NCBI GenBank assembly: GCA_036897485.1 | Contig: JAYMTF010001353.1 | Span: 1-23,947, forward strand | Source of the DNA: Pelargonium nanum | Taxonomy: Eukaryota; Streptophyta; Magnoliopsida; Geraniales; Geraniaceae | Direction of reading: 5' to 3' | Length of the DNA stretch: 23,947 bases | Shown: one piece after another, positions 10,535 to 20,307 of the stretch | Layout: the number at the start of each line of letters is the position of its first letter | Position numbering within the stretch: the stretch's first letter is position 1 | Translations under genes and position numbers: made by a program | Notes under the pieces: generated by a model | The model's database searches: none | Told to the model about the DNA's origin: nothing | The model's input: the letters and a program-made list of their open reading frames with translations, nothing else

Positions 10535-10553
10535 CTTCTTCTTCTTCTTCTTC
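10535..10553 (+). repeat. (CTT)n microsatellite in the 5' leader of gene B
   Basis: About six CTT units lie 47 bases before the start codon of gene B, in a pyrimidine-rich leader. CTT repeats are frequent in plant 5' UTRs near transcription starts. Two telo-box-like AAACCCTA words follow just inside the coding sequence (near 10609 and 10644). There is no intervening ATG between the repeat and the start at 10600. Confidence 0.7.
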
Positions 10554-10599
10554 TATATCAGACTCCAACAACGCACCATTTCTCTCCACAATCCCAGCC

Positions 10600-13500
10600 A
10601 TGAAGCTCAAAACCCTAGCTTGCTCTTCTGGGCCTCCTCTCCTAAACCCTAGCTTCTATCGACCCTCTCGATTCCAAACCCGCCCTTTCCCTTCCTGTTT
10701 GCCCCCGAATTCACTCATTTCTGCTCCCAAAAAGCGTCCCAATCTGTTCATATCTTCCTGCGTCAGCTCCGGGAAAGAAATTCTCGGAAACTTCCCGGAA
10801 TTCCGGAGTGAAATTGACAGTGACGCTGGTTCGGCTACGCCGGAAGTGGTGAAATTTGAGGGCTCGAAGGCCGAGGAATTGGGGAATCAGAGCATTTGGG
10901 GTCAAATTAAGGACATTGTGATGTTCACCGGACCGGCCACCGGGCTGTGGATTTGCGGGCCGTTGATGAGTCTCATTGACACGGCCGTTATTGGTCAGGG
11001 AAGCTCCATTGAGCTTGCTGCTTTAGGTACTTGCTTGGACAGTCTATTTATTTAAATATTTTTAGAGTAAAATAGTTCTGCACTCAGCACTGGACTTTCA
11101 TTTTCTTAGACTTAGTCCATATACTGATTTCCCATAACAATATCCTATCAAATTAAACCCTGTTCCAAGCAGAAGTGTAGTTTTACACTCCTATAAAGAT
11201 TCTATGGTGCCGAATAATATTTTAAAAAGTTCAATTTTGGTGCCAGAGTTTGTATTTTTTTCTTTATTTTTTTTATATGCAATTCTCATAGGCAAGTTAT
11301 GCATGCTAGAGCTAGTGTTTGAGAAAAAGAAGAAGATGATGATTATGTTTATAGTTACGATGATACAGAGAGATGAGAGTTAAAGCTAGCTAAATTAGAA
11401 GGAGAAGAAAGAGAAATGGAAAAAATCAAAATTATGGTGCCGAAATATGAAAATTTTGAAGTTTTTGGCGTGTTAATCTGAATAGGGGTGTAAAACTACA
11501 ATTTCTTTCAATTTAGGGTATAAAAAAACTCAGGAAATGGACTAAACCTGAAAAATGACAGTTCAGGATGTGCAAAAACTTATTATATATTTTTTGGTTG
11601 CTGGGAAATTGTAGGAAGAATTTGGTGGTTTTGATTTTAGTTTTTAGTGTTGGATTTACAGGTCCCGGGACGGTTGTTTGTGATAACATAAGTTATGTGT
11701 TCATGTTCCTCTCTGTTGCAACTTCAAATATGGTTGCCACTTCTCTTGCTAGACAGGTTAGTTTCTTTGTTTTATTGATGTGAGCTTTGTTTGTATTTCA
11801 CCCATGTGCTTGTTTGTTTGTGTTAGAATGAATTTAGAGTATTGGTTACAAAAAGACCAACACATTATGTATTTTGTTACATTGGTGAGTACTGAGTTGT
11901 TCCAGGCCATTTTGGCCTTTGATTAGGAGGTAGTTTCAACGTCTTGTGTAATTTAAATTGTGTACAGTTTAGTAAGGTTAGCAATTATATTTGAGCAGCT
12001 TCTTACTGCATCAATGGTTTGTTTATGGATATTGATTAATTAGTGCAGTTCATGAACCTATATAGTTGGAGATCTTACAAGTTCATACTGCATGGCATTA
12101 ACTTGTCAAAATTTCTGTTCCGACTTTCCTAGTTGCAACTGCTTGATTATGTTTAGAATTTCGAATGACCAGTGATATATGTTCTATGCAACTAATTATA
12201 GTGCCCCTTTTATGTTCTATATGTTTTGGTGCATTCTAAGGCTAAATGGTGTTCATGCAGGATAAAAAGGAGGTGCAGCATCAAATATCTATTTTGCTTT
12301 TTGTTGCGTTGATTTCTGGCTTCTTCATGTTTTTCTTTACAAAGTTCTTTGGTTCATGGCTACTAACTGGTAATGAAGGCTGTTACCATTCAAGTTGCTT
12401 TACATATTTCTGATGCCTGCTTGATTATTTGCATTTATAGTTTACAAAGTTAGTAGCTCTGCACATCAATTGATTGATCAATTTTCTATTTTCGATTATT
12501 TCAGCTTTTACAGGATCAAACAATGCACATCTTGTACCTGCAGCAAATACATATGTTCAGGTGAATCATAAATCTTAGTGAACTTTCCCTAACACTAGGT
12601 TTTGATCCTGAACAGTAAATATATAGAGATTTATTATAGGGGTAATTGCAGATGCACCCTATGAACTTGTCACTTAAAGCAAATGTATAACCTGAACTTT
12701 ATTAACAAGAATACGACCCCCATAAACTTTTCCCAACCTATTCCGTCAGTTAAATCTAACTGAAAATCACTATCTTTCATCACATGTGTTGCACATGACT
12801 AACTATTTTTTTGCAATACCAATTTTACCCTTATAATGTTTAAAGATGAACATTTATAATTGTCTTTGAATGTTTAAAGATTCCGATGACTATATAAAGA
12901 TTCCGGTCACCGGAAAGTTTACTCTTTGAATTTTCCGGCAAGTCCTAATTTTTCTTGTGCAAGAGTGTAAATTCAGATCTGAGATGAATCTGAATCATTT
13001 TTTACAAATTTGAAACAAATTAACAATCACCATATATGGAGCAAAACAAGGTCTGAATCTCTCTAATCCCAACTAGGTCCGAATCAGTTATGTGCTTGGC
13101 AGAGTGGTTCTGAGAGGGATTGGAGGAGGTCCCAAAAACTGAAACTGGAAATCTTCTCCCTTTAATTTGTCCCTATCCATCACTTGAATTCAACAACTAA
13201 GGTAAAAAAAAATTGATCCCTTTATATTCCAATTTCATTTAAATATGAAATTATTTGATTGTACAGCTATCAAATATCATTTACGAATCAAGAAATTATA
13301 AAAAATATAATGAATTCCTCAGTTAAGAACAACTTTGACAGAAGAAATCCTTCAATAGATGATGGCCAATTTCATACTAAAAATTTGGAAAACAAAAATA
13401 CAGAGATCCAAAAACCTAACTACAATTCAAAACCAAACCACATCAACCCAAAATCATTCCAGATCTGTCCATAAAGACCAAAACATATCAGGGTTTTTCT

Positions 13501-16500
13501 CAAGTTTTGAAGACGATGAGTGCCTCTTCATCTTCTTCGTTGCCATTGCAACTCCAGCGCTAAGGGTGGTCTCTGGCAATAGTTCAGAGGGTCGCGCGGG
13601 AGGAGGAGGCTCGGTCGTGCAAGACAATTGGATCTCTTCATGTCCAGAACACAAATAAGAACAACGGTTGTGAGGCAACGGTGGAGGTGAAAGGCGGCGG
13701 TGTTCTCTGGCAAGATTCAGAGGATCGACCGTAAGACGAAGTTGTTGAGTTTACATTAGAGAAGAAGGTCAGTTTGCTACAAAGAGGAATGAAATCATAT
13801 GGATATGGTAGAGATGATGATAGTGCATTAATGAACATAATGAAAACAGAGACGTGATTTAGAGTTTGGTGCTGGTTTTTTTTTCTCCCATTAAATTAGC
13901 TTGTTAGTGTTTCAAAAGAGAAGAAGGTCAGTTTGGTCTTTTTGCAGCTTAAGTTAATGGAGTTATAACAGAATAGGTGAATCAAAGTTTATAGGGGTCA
14001 AATTCTTGTTAATAAAGTTCAGGTTGTACATTTGCTTTGTGTGACAAGTTCATAGGGTGTATCTGCAATTATCCCTTTATTATATGGAGAAGATTTTAGC
14101 CATTTTATTGCTCAGTTATCTTGCACACGGGAATATTAAAGCCATTAAAGTTCATATATGTCTGGATAGTATGCAAACACAGCATAGTTAGATATGTAGT
14201 TATATATTTGTGCTGTTCTTTATTTTTGGTTTCTTAGCCTTGACTAGTGTTGAGATACTTACCGTAATCTGACAAAAAGTCCTACCTTCAATTGGCAATA
14301 GAATCTGAGTTACTATATCGATGTTCTATATGTGTTATGTGATTCAATTTCAACTCGAGATTATTGCATTTGGATGGATGTGTGAATTATAGGACGATTG
14401 CTTAGATTTCTGATATCCTTATAATTCTTGTTCTCACCTTTGTTGTCTGTCACCTGCTGTATGCCCGTTTGCTACAAAACCTTCTGCAAATTTTTTCTCC
14501 ATGATTACTTATCTTACGCTTACTTGATTAACATTTTGTTGGGTAGATACGTGGCATAGCATGGCCTGCCGTTCTTGTTGGATGGGTTACTCAAAGTGCA
14601 AGGTGCAATATGCTTTTCTTCTCTGTTATCTGTTGAATGTATGAGTGTTTGGTGTGGTTGTGTTTAGAGCTGGCACTTTGGACCCGAACCCGCGGCACCC
14701 AAAATCCGACTCACATTTTTGAGTTTTGTTTGCATAAAATACCTGGTTGATTTTCGTGTGGGGCAACCCACACATTTTCTATGTAAAACCCTCTGCCCGA
14801 AACCCACACCCCGTGCAGGTCGGATTCAGATTTGGTCTTTTGAACTCGAACCCTGAAATAAAATCCGACCCAAACCCAGATTGCCAGCTGTAGTTATGTT
14901 GTTAAGGTTGTAAGCTAATGCACACAATCCTAGTTGAAGAAATTAACATGTTTTTGATTTGCTATATATATTTCAGCTAGACATGCTTTTCACACTGCTG
15001 AGGCTTTAAGGTTTAAGCTTGCGTTCTGATTTTTCTTTATTTTGTAGTCTTGGCATGAAAGATTCTTGGGGTCCTTTGAAGGCTCTGGCAGCTGCAAGTG
15101 TTATAAATTGCATTGGTGATATAGTCCTGTGCAGCTACTTGGGCTATGGTATTGCCGGTGCAGCTTGGGCAACAATGGTTTCACAAGTAAGCTGAATGAA
15201 CTTTTCAGTATAAATTATTTCTATCAGATTATTTTTTTTGTATTTCACTTACCAACATATGTTCTAGGTTGTCGCAGCTTTTATGATGTTTCAAGCTCTG
15301 AACAAGAAAGGATACAATGCACTTGCCATCTCCGTTCCATCATTGAGTGATGTTTTGTCAATATTTTCCATTGCTGCTCCAGTTTTTGTTACAATGATGT
15401 CAAAGGTTTGCTATACATGACATAAATCTATAGCCATGCGTAACTGTTTGCGTGTGATTACGGTTTCGTATGCATCTGAGTCTTTTGGATGCTTTAGGTA
15501 GCCTTCTACTCCGTAATGACATATTTTGCTACATCTATGGGCACAAACACTATAGCTGCTCATCAGGTTAGTTTCATACTTACATGCCATCTTAAAAACT
15601 CTCTTCTCAGCATTAGTTTTCTATCTGCACAAATGATGGTAATTTACACTCACTTTAGGTCATGATTCAAGTATTCTGCATGTGCACGGTATGGGGTGAG
15701 CCTCTCTCTCAAACTGCACAAACATTTATGCCCGAATTGATATATGGAATCAATCGGAGTTTGACAAAGGTTAGTGATGTTTATTTTGAGTTGATGGCAT
15801 GATGACCGGTTTTCAAATATTAAGTCAGAGTATAGATCCCCTGCCCCTGAACAAAACATTTTTTTTAGGGGCAGTATGATGAATGTATGGTGGATCATTA
15901 TACTTCCAGAACCCGACTTTATGTGAATATTTGTTCGCTCAGTATACTGAAATTTTCACAACATTGAACAGGCTCGAATGCTTCTCAAGTCACTTGTGGT
16001 TATAGGAGCTGTACTTGGATTGACATTAGGGGTGGTTGGAATATTTGTTCCTTGGTTGTTCCCCACTTTATTTACACCCGATCAAGAAGTTATACGGAAG
16101 GTTAGTTGTGATAGTTATCTTCTGAGTGCATCTCTGTTTCTTCTTCATTTTTTCAATAAGAAAATTTGTTGATATAATTCTGTAAGGTGATGAGCTTGTG
16201 AAAAACAACTAATTATATTTCTCACTTTTAATCTTTGGTGAGTGACATTGAACCATAAGTTCATAATATGTACTTTAAGCTCCATGTTAAATTATTGAGT
16301 GGACCAAAAGTCTGTATTGCTGTAAATTGTGCCTAGTCAATAATGTATCCAATATTTTTTAACCCAACGACCACTGCGTTACCATGCAGCTATTCATGTG
16401 GGCAGATGTGATCTAATCCGTGATTTCATTATAAATATAATTATGAAGTTCTTTGTATGTAACTAGATTATAGTCTTTTAATCTTACACCAAGTGAGAGA

Positions 16501-18777
16501 TATGAGTCAAGGGCGGAGGAAATGGATCCGTTGTAGTGCAAACATTTTTCGAACGGAAATTAATACATACATAGTTATTTTGTAGACAGCATAGTGAACT
16601 TCAGAGTATTGACTTCCCAACATATACATTTTTGTGTCCATGCAGATGCACACAGTGCTGGTTCCATACTTCTTAGCATTAGTTGTGACTCCCAGCACAC
16701 ATAGCCTTGAAGGAACATTGATGGTATGCTCAGCTTTTAACCTTCATATCAAATGCTCTCAACTTCTGCCTGTTTTATACTTGCCGAGGCATGCTTGGTT
16801 TGTACAAGCCAAGGTCACATGTCCAGTAGAATTATTAAGTTTGCTTAATTATTGTGGCTCTTTTAACAAAATTAGTTACTTTCCACACCCGCTTAGGTGT
16901 TTAGGAGTCTAATTACCACTAAAAATTGTGTGGGTAATGGAAATGAGGTTTCAATATATCATGTTTTTATTAAGACTTCTTGGTTGTGAGAATGGTTTTG
17001 GAATGAGAATGAGTTTCTTATTCCAATTTTTTTAATCCAAACACAACCTAATTTGGTCAGCTTGTGCAAGATTTGTTACAGTTTGCCTAATCGGTGTTTC
17101 GTACCCCATGGACTAAATCATTAAATTCCGCCTCTAGTAGGGGTTTAATATTTCAACCCCTAGATTGGTCTTTTTTTTAAAACTCCCTTGTACCTGCTAC
17201 ATTCATTTATTCACAGCAAAATAATCCAAAACTGTGCATATTTTATCCAAAACGTTGTTTTAGGAGAGAGCAAAAGAGAAAACTTATGTTATGTCACCTT
17301 GAAATACACCAAGTAAGCTCTAAATTTCTTACTCCATTCGTCCCAAAATGAGTGTCATGCTTCTCATTTCCGTCCCAAATGAGTGTCTTGTTTTCATTTT
17401 AGAAAGTTAGTTATGCATGAATTACCAATAGTGTCCCAATAATAAGATGGTATTTTTGAGTTTGTTACAACACAAGTTTTTAGGGATATAAGAGGAAATG
17501 TGCAAAACTAACTTCTTAATTTTTCTCAAAAAAGAGACAGCACGGTGACACACTCATTTTGGGACAAATGGAGTATCTCACTCACTACTGCACTTTCCTC
17601 AAATTTTGATGGCGTGATAGTGAAAAACTGGTTGTAGCCGATATTGGGGGTAAATAAAAAAAAATTGACCTGGTTAGAGTTTAAAAACTCAAATATCTTA
17701 GCTATGGACTAAATCTAACTAAAATGGCCATTTATGGGTACCAAACTAGTTAGCCCTTATTCTTCACAACTGATCACGCTTAAGATTACGCATAAAATTA
17801 TACTCTGTTAACTGCTTATGCGTTTGATCATGCAGGCCGGACGAGATCTTAGATTTCTGAGTATGTCAATGACCGTGTGTTTTTCATTGGGCGGTCTTGT
17901 AGTCTTGGTAAAGACCTATATTTTGGACTTCTGATATCAAATTCGACAATCTCTATAATTTACTGATGTTGTGTTGTCCTCTTTTGTCAGCTTCTGAGCA
18001 ATAGAGGATGGGGGTTGCCGGGCTGCTGGTGGGCACTTGCAGGTTTCCAATGGGTAAAAAGACTAATATCCGCTCCCTTCATACTCCTAATTTTTATAGG
18101 GATGTCAATTACAGCCCGACCCTAGGGCTAGCTACTTGGGTTGTGAGTCATGACTCAGCACGAACATGACATGAATTTAACTGAGTTTGAGTTCAGTTTG
18201 ATCATGCTCGTGTTGACTAATCAACTCGTTTAGTTAATTATGTTGTGTTCGTGTTGAATCTGTTTGACCCGTTTAATGAAACGAGTCGTGTAACCAAACT
18301 AATAGCCCGTCCATTTAAGAACTAATCTAAGGATGAAATAGTAGTTTCTTAAATCAGTTAAATGTACGTGTCAGTAATGACTCGTATCAATTAAAGAGGT
18401 TAAATGTGTTGGATCATGTTGTGTCAACCTGTTAATAAATGGATTATGTGTGTCGTGTAGTTTAAACCGTTTCACAATCGAGTCATGTTTGGTTGAACCA
18501 TTTCATATATAATACTACATATTGTAGATGGGTTGTGTTCAATTCGAACTGGTTCAACACGCCTAACCAGTTATTGACCCAATAAAAATGTAAATTTCAA
18601 ACATATCATGTAAACTCCCTGGAAGGAAAGTTCTTGTTTTTACTTTTCTATATGTGCTATTTGTTTTTTTCTCAGGCTCGATTTTCCCTCGCTCTCCAAC
18701 GCCTTCTATCGCCTAATGGTGTACTATACTCCGAGGACTTGACTCGGTACAAGCTGAGGAAGGTGGAAGCTACTTGA
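10600..18777 (+). CDS. DTX46: MATE gene B: plastid EDS5/EDS5H-like transporter (DETOXIFICATION 46 type)
   Basis: Exons: 10600-11026, 11662-11756, 12261-12369, 12505-12560, 14547-14602, 15048-15186, 15268-15405, 15498-15566, 15659-15769, 15972-16100, 16646-16723, 17836-17907, 17991-18053 and 18676-18777. All introns are GT-AG and the frame is open for 547 aa. Residues 1 to about 56 are rich in Ser, Pro and Arg/Lys with almost no acids, like a chloroplast transit peptide. The MATE domain spans about 98-525, with the TM1 motif [14 protein letters not shown] (Asp127), [33 protein letters not shown] and a C-terminal [11 protein letters not shown]. It keeps VPWLFP (426-431), Asn357 and [10 protein letters not shown] (458-467), which I believe are typical of EDS5H proteins, so this copy looks the more conserved of the pair. 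Intron positions and phases (1,0,1,0,2, then all 0) match gene A exactly. The role is inferred as plastid-envelope export of an organic acid or phenolic; no substrate is shown by sequence. Introns 1, 4, 5, 11 and 13 carry transposons, yet the splice sites remain intact. Confidence 0.93.
11074..11579. mobile_element. Decayed element with long inverted repeats (intron 1 of gene B)
   Basis: The left portion has TTCTGCACTCAGCACTGGAC, TTAGTCCATATACTG, TGTAGTTTTACACTCCTAT and ATGGTGCCGAA in that order. The reverse complement of the right portion has TTTTGCACATCCTGAACTG, TTTAGTCCATTTCCTG, TGTAGTTTTACACCCCTAT and a TTTCGGCACCAT equivalent in the same order. The inverted repeats therefore run for over 150 bases, with gaps. 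I see no target-site duplication and no coding capacity. A non-autonomous Mutator-type element is the likeliest identity. Confidence 0.55.
12639..14075. mobile_element. Non-autonomous Mutator-like element (MULE) in intron 4 of gene B
   Basis: The element is 1437 bp long. It starts GGGGTAATTGCAGATGCACC and its right end, reverse complemented, starts GGGATAATTGCAGATACACC. The match continues for about 95 bases (left arm about 12639-12733, right arm about 13981-14075) with few differences. It is flanked by a perfect 9-bp direct repeat, TTTATTATA, at 12630-12638 and 14076-14084. A 9-bp duplication plus long terminal inverted repeats is diagnostic of Mutator-like transposons. I recognise no transposase inside. 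The interior has a GC-richer section (about 13490-13740) with an imperfect direct repeat: GGTCTCTGGCAATAGTTCAG near 13568 and GTTCTCTGGCAAGATTCAG near 13702. That section may be captured host sequence, but I recognise no gene in it. It accounts for most of the 1986-bp intron. Confidence 0.92.
14665..14892. mobile_element. hAT-like MITE, copy 4 (intron 5 of gene B)
   Basis: This is the best preserved copy of the family. It starts TAGAGCTGGCACTTTGG and ends CAGATTGCCAGCTGTA, whose reverse complement TACAGCTGGCAATCTG mirrors the start. It is flanked by GTTGTGTT (14657-14664) and GTTATGTT (14893-14900), an 8-bp target-site duplication with one mismatch, as expected for hAT elements. The interior is rich in CCCGAACCC and CCGACCC words. 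Length is 228 bp and there is no coding capacity. Confidence 0.75.
17330..17575. mobile_element. Stowaway-like MITE (Tc1/mariner) in intron 11 of gene B
   Basis: It starts TACTCCATTCGTCCCAAAAT followed by GAGTGTC. The right end, reverse complemented, reads TACTCCATTTGTCCCAAAAT followed by GAGTGTG. The ends are bordered by TA dinucleotides, consistent with the TA target-site duplication of Tc1/mariner elements. The length of about 246 bp and the CTCC-type terminus are typical of plant Stowaway MITEs. Confidence 0.85.
18100..18590. repeat. Dispersed repeat, family B, copy 2 (intron 13 of gene B)
   Basis: The stretch contains GAGTCATGACTCAG, CACGAACATGACATGAA, GTTGTGTTCGTGTTG and GACCCGTTTAATGAAACGAG. 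These words occur in the same order, diverged, at 10045-10350. A GATGTCAATTACAGCCCGAC-like start lies near 18105. The element explains why intron 13 is 622 bp here against 83 bp in gene A. Its ends and class are unresolved; it lacks coding capacity. Confidence 0.55.
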
Positions 18778-19040
18778 GCTCACAATGGTGCTCCCATGTA
18801 CTTAAGTTTATAGTTTCGGCTACAGATCGTCAAATATTTTCAGGATATATACACATTCTTAATCGAGACGTCTCTATATACTTGATGCCTCATCGGAGCT
18901 AAAAGCGTAGCGTGCCCGCTGGAGAAGCAAATCCAGGCGCCGTGGAATTGTTGTGATTGTATTTTACTTTGACGAGGAAAGATGTAAGATGGAGGCATAT
19001 TCTGTAAAACAATATTATGTATCCATGAACAATTTAAAAT
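18778..19040 (+). other. Likely 3' UTR of gene B
   Basis: Non-coding sequence follows the TGA stop at 18775-18777. It includes TTGTGATTGTATTTTAC near 18950 and a TGTAAAACAATATTATGTAT stretch near 19002-19021, which resemble plant polyadenylation signals. The end near 19040 is inferred. Beyond it, to about 19657, the sequence is AT-rich and holds only a diverged copy (about 19255-19315) of the SINE-like body described at 400-560. Confidence 0.4.
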
Positions 19041-19657
19041 ACTTTAGCGAGCATTTTAGCACCAAATGTCCCACACTTTATTGACCACTTAGCAACAATG
19101 ATTTAAGACCATTCGAGACTGTAGGCAAACTCAATTAAAATCGGTAATGTTTGGATATAAATTGGGCAAAATTAGATTCGCAACAAGTAAAAAGGTGAAT
19201 GTGAAAACTTACACTTATGAGATGATCTCGATTATCTATTTCGTTTTTGAATTGGTACATAATTTTTTTTATCTGTTGAGTTACACGACAGGTGAAAGTT
19301 TTCCTTTCTTATAAATTAGTGCATAATTCTAATTCTATTTGGTCCTTAAAATTATTCTATTTTATTTTGATTTGTCAAATGCCCAGATTTGTATTAATGT
19401 CATTAAAATAGAATAACTGCCAATACTTTCTTGACAACTTTTGTTGGGAGTGACAGATTATATTTGACTAAATTTTTTTGAAACAAAATTATATAATTAA
19501 AGAACAAGTTAGTCAGGTCAATCCTTTTATTTTTTCTTCATATTTGTCCCATACCAAAATTATATAGTACAACTTATGAGCTACATGAGCTGTGTTGGAG
19601 TCTGACCACTTTTTGGGGAAAATCTACTTAAAAAAACTGAAATTAGTTGATTCAACC

Positions 19658-19886
19658 AATGGTGGCAAATTTAGAGTTGGTCGGGTTAGAGTTGTTCAAC
19701 CCTAACCCGAACATATATGATTTTTGGGTCGGGTTTTAAGCTTAAATACACTGGTTTCATAGAGTTATCCTACACGACCCAAAATTTCACACCCCACCCG
19801 ACCATCTTCTGGTTAGGTTAGAATTAGATAAAAATAAGATTGGGTGTCGACTACTCATCGAGTTTGAATCCAAATTATCAGTTACA
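19658..19886. mobile_element. hAT-like MITE, copy 5, decayed (intergenic)
   Basis: The left side has GGTGGCAAATTTAGAG and then TCGGGTT words, like copy 2. The right side has GTTTGAATCCAAATTATCAG, the counterpart of GTTTGGGTCCAAATTGCCAA in copy 3. CCCACCCGACC and GGTCGGGTT words fill the interior. The ends are approximate and no target-site duplication was found. It lies between the convergent 3' ends of gene B and the Mei2-like gene. Confidence 0.5.
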
Positions 19887-20307
19887 CAACTCTAACAACA
19901 AAACATATTTTGGCCTCAGAACATTGAGTGTACAAACATTAAGGAACCACAACAACATTAAATTAGCTTCCATATATACAAACACAACAACATAAGAGGG
20001 AGGGGGTGGAGCCCACAACCTGCCCCAATCAATCTCCCATCTTCCAACAAAACAAACAAACAGGTGGCAAATTCCACCCCCCTCAACTTCCTTGCTACAA
20101 AAACACAAACCCAAGTAACTGAAACAACACACACTACTACTTTTTGCCTTTTGCCTAGGAACCAGAAGCTTCACTGCCAAAGCATAGCTTGTCATGTCAA
20201 TAGCTACACATGCACTCATTGGCACCTATATATACACATTTATCTAGAACAGCCTCTTCTTCTTCTACTTCTTCTTCTCCTCCATGATCACTACCCACCA
20301 AATCTAG
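19887..20307 (-). other. Likely 3' UTR region of the Mei2-like gene
   Basis: This is non-coding sequence downstream of the TAG stop (20310-20308) of the minus-strand gene. It contains a CT/CTT-rich stretch near 20252-20283 on the plus strand. Small ORFs on both strands here have no recognisable similarity and biased low-complexity composition. The polyadenylation site is not determined. Confidence 0.4.

Noticed and set aside
10507-10599. N-terminal extension of gene B upstream of 10600
   Set aside because: The first codon is TTG and the extension is Ser-rich translation of the CTT microsatellite. The first in-frame ATG is at 10600.
13259-13838. Several overlapping ORFs on both strands in intron 4 of gene B
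   Set aside because: They lie inside the non-autonomous MULE, overlap each other in several frames and resemble no transposase I recognise.
16880-17060. Possible MITE with a GGTTGTGTTTGG end in intron 11 of gene B
   Set aside because: Only one end is convincing (reverse strand near 17047); I could not find a matching inverted end or a target-site duplication.
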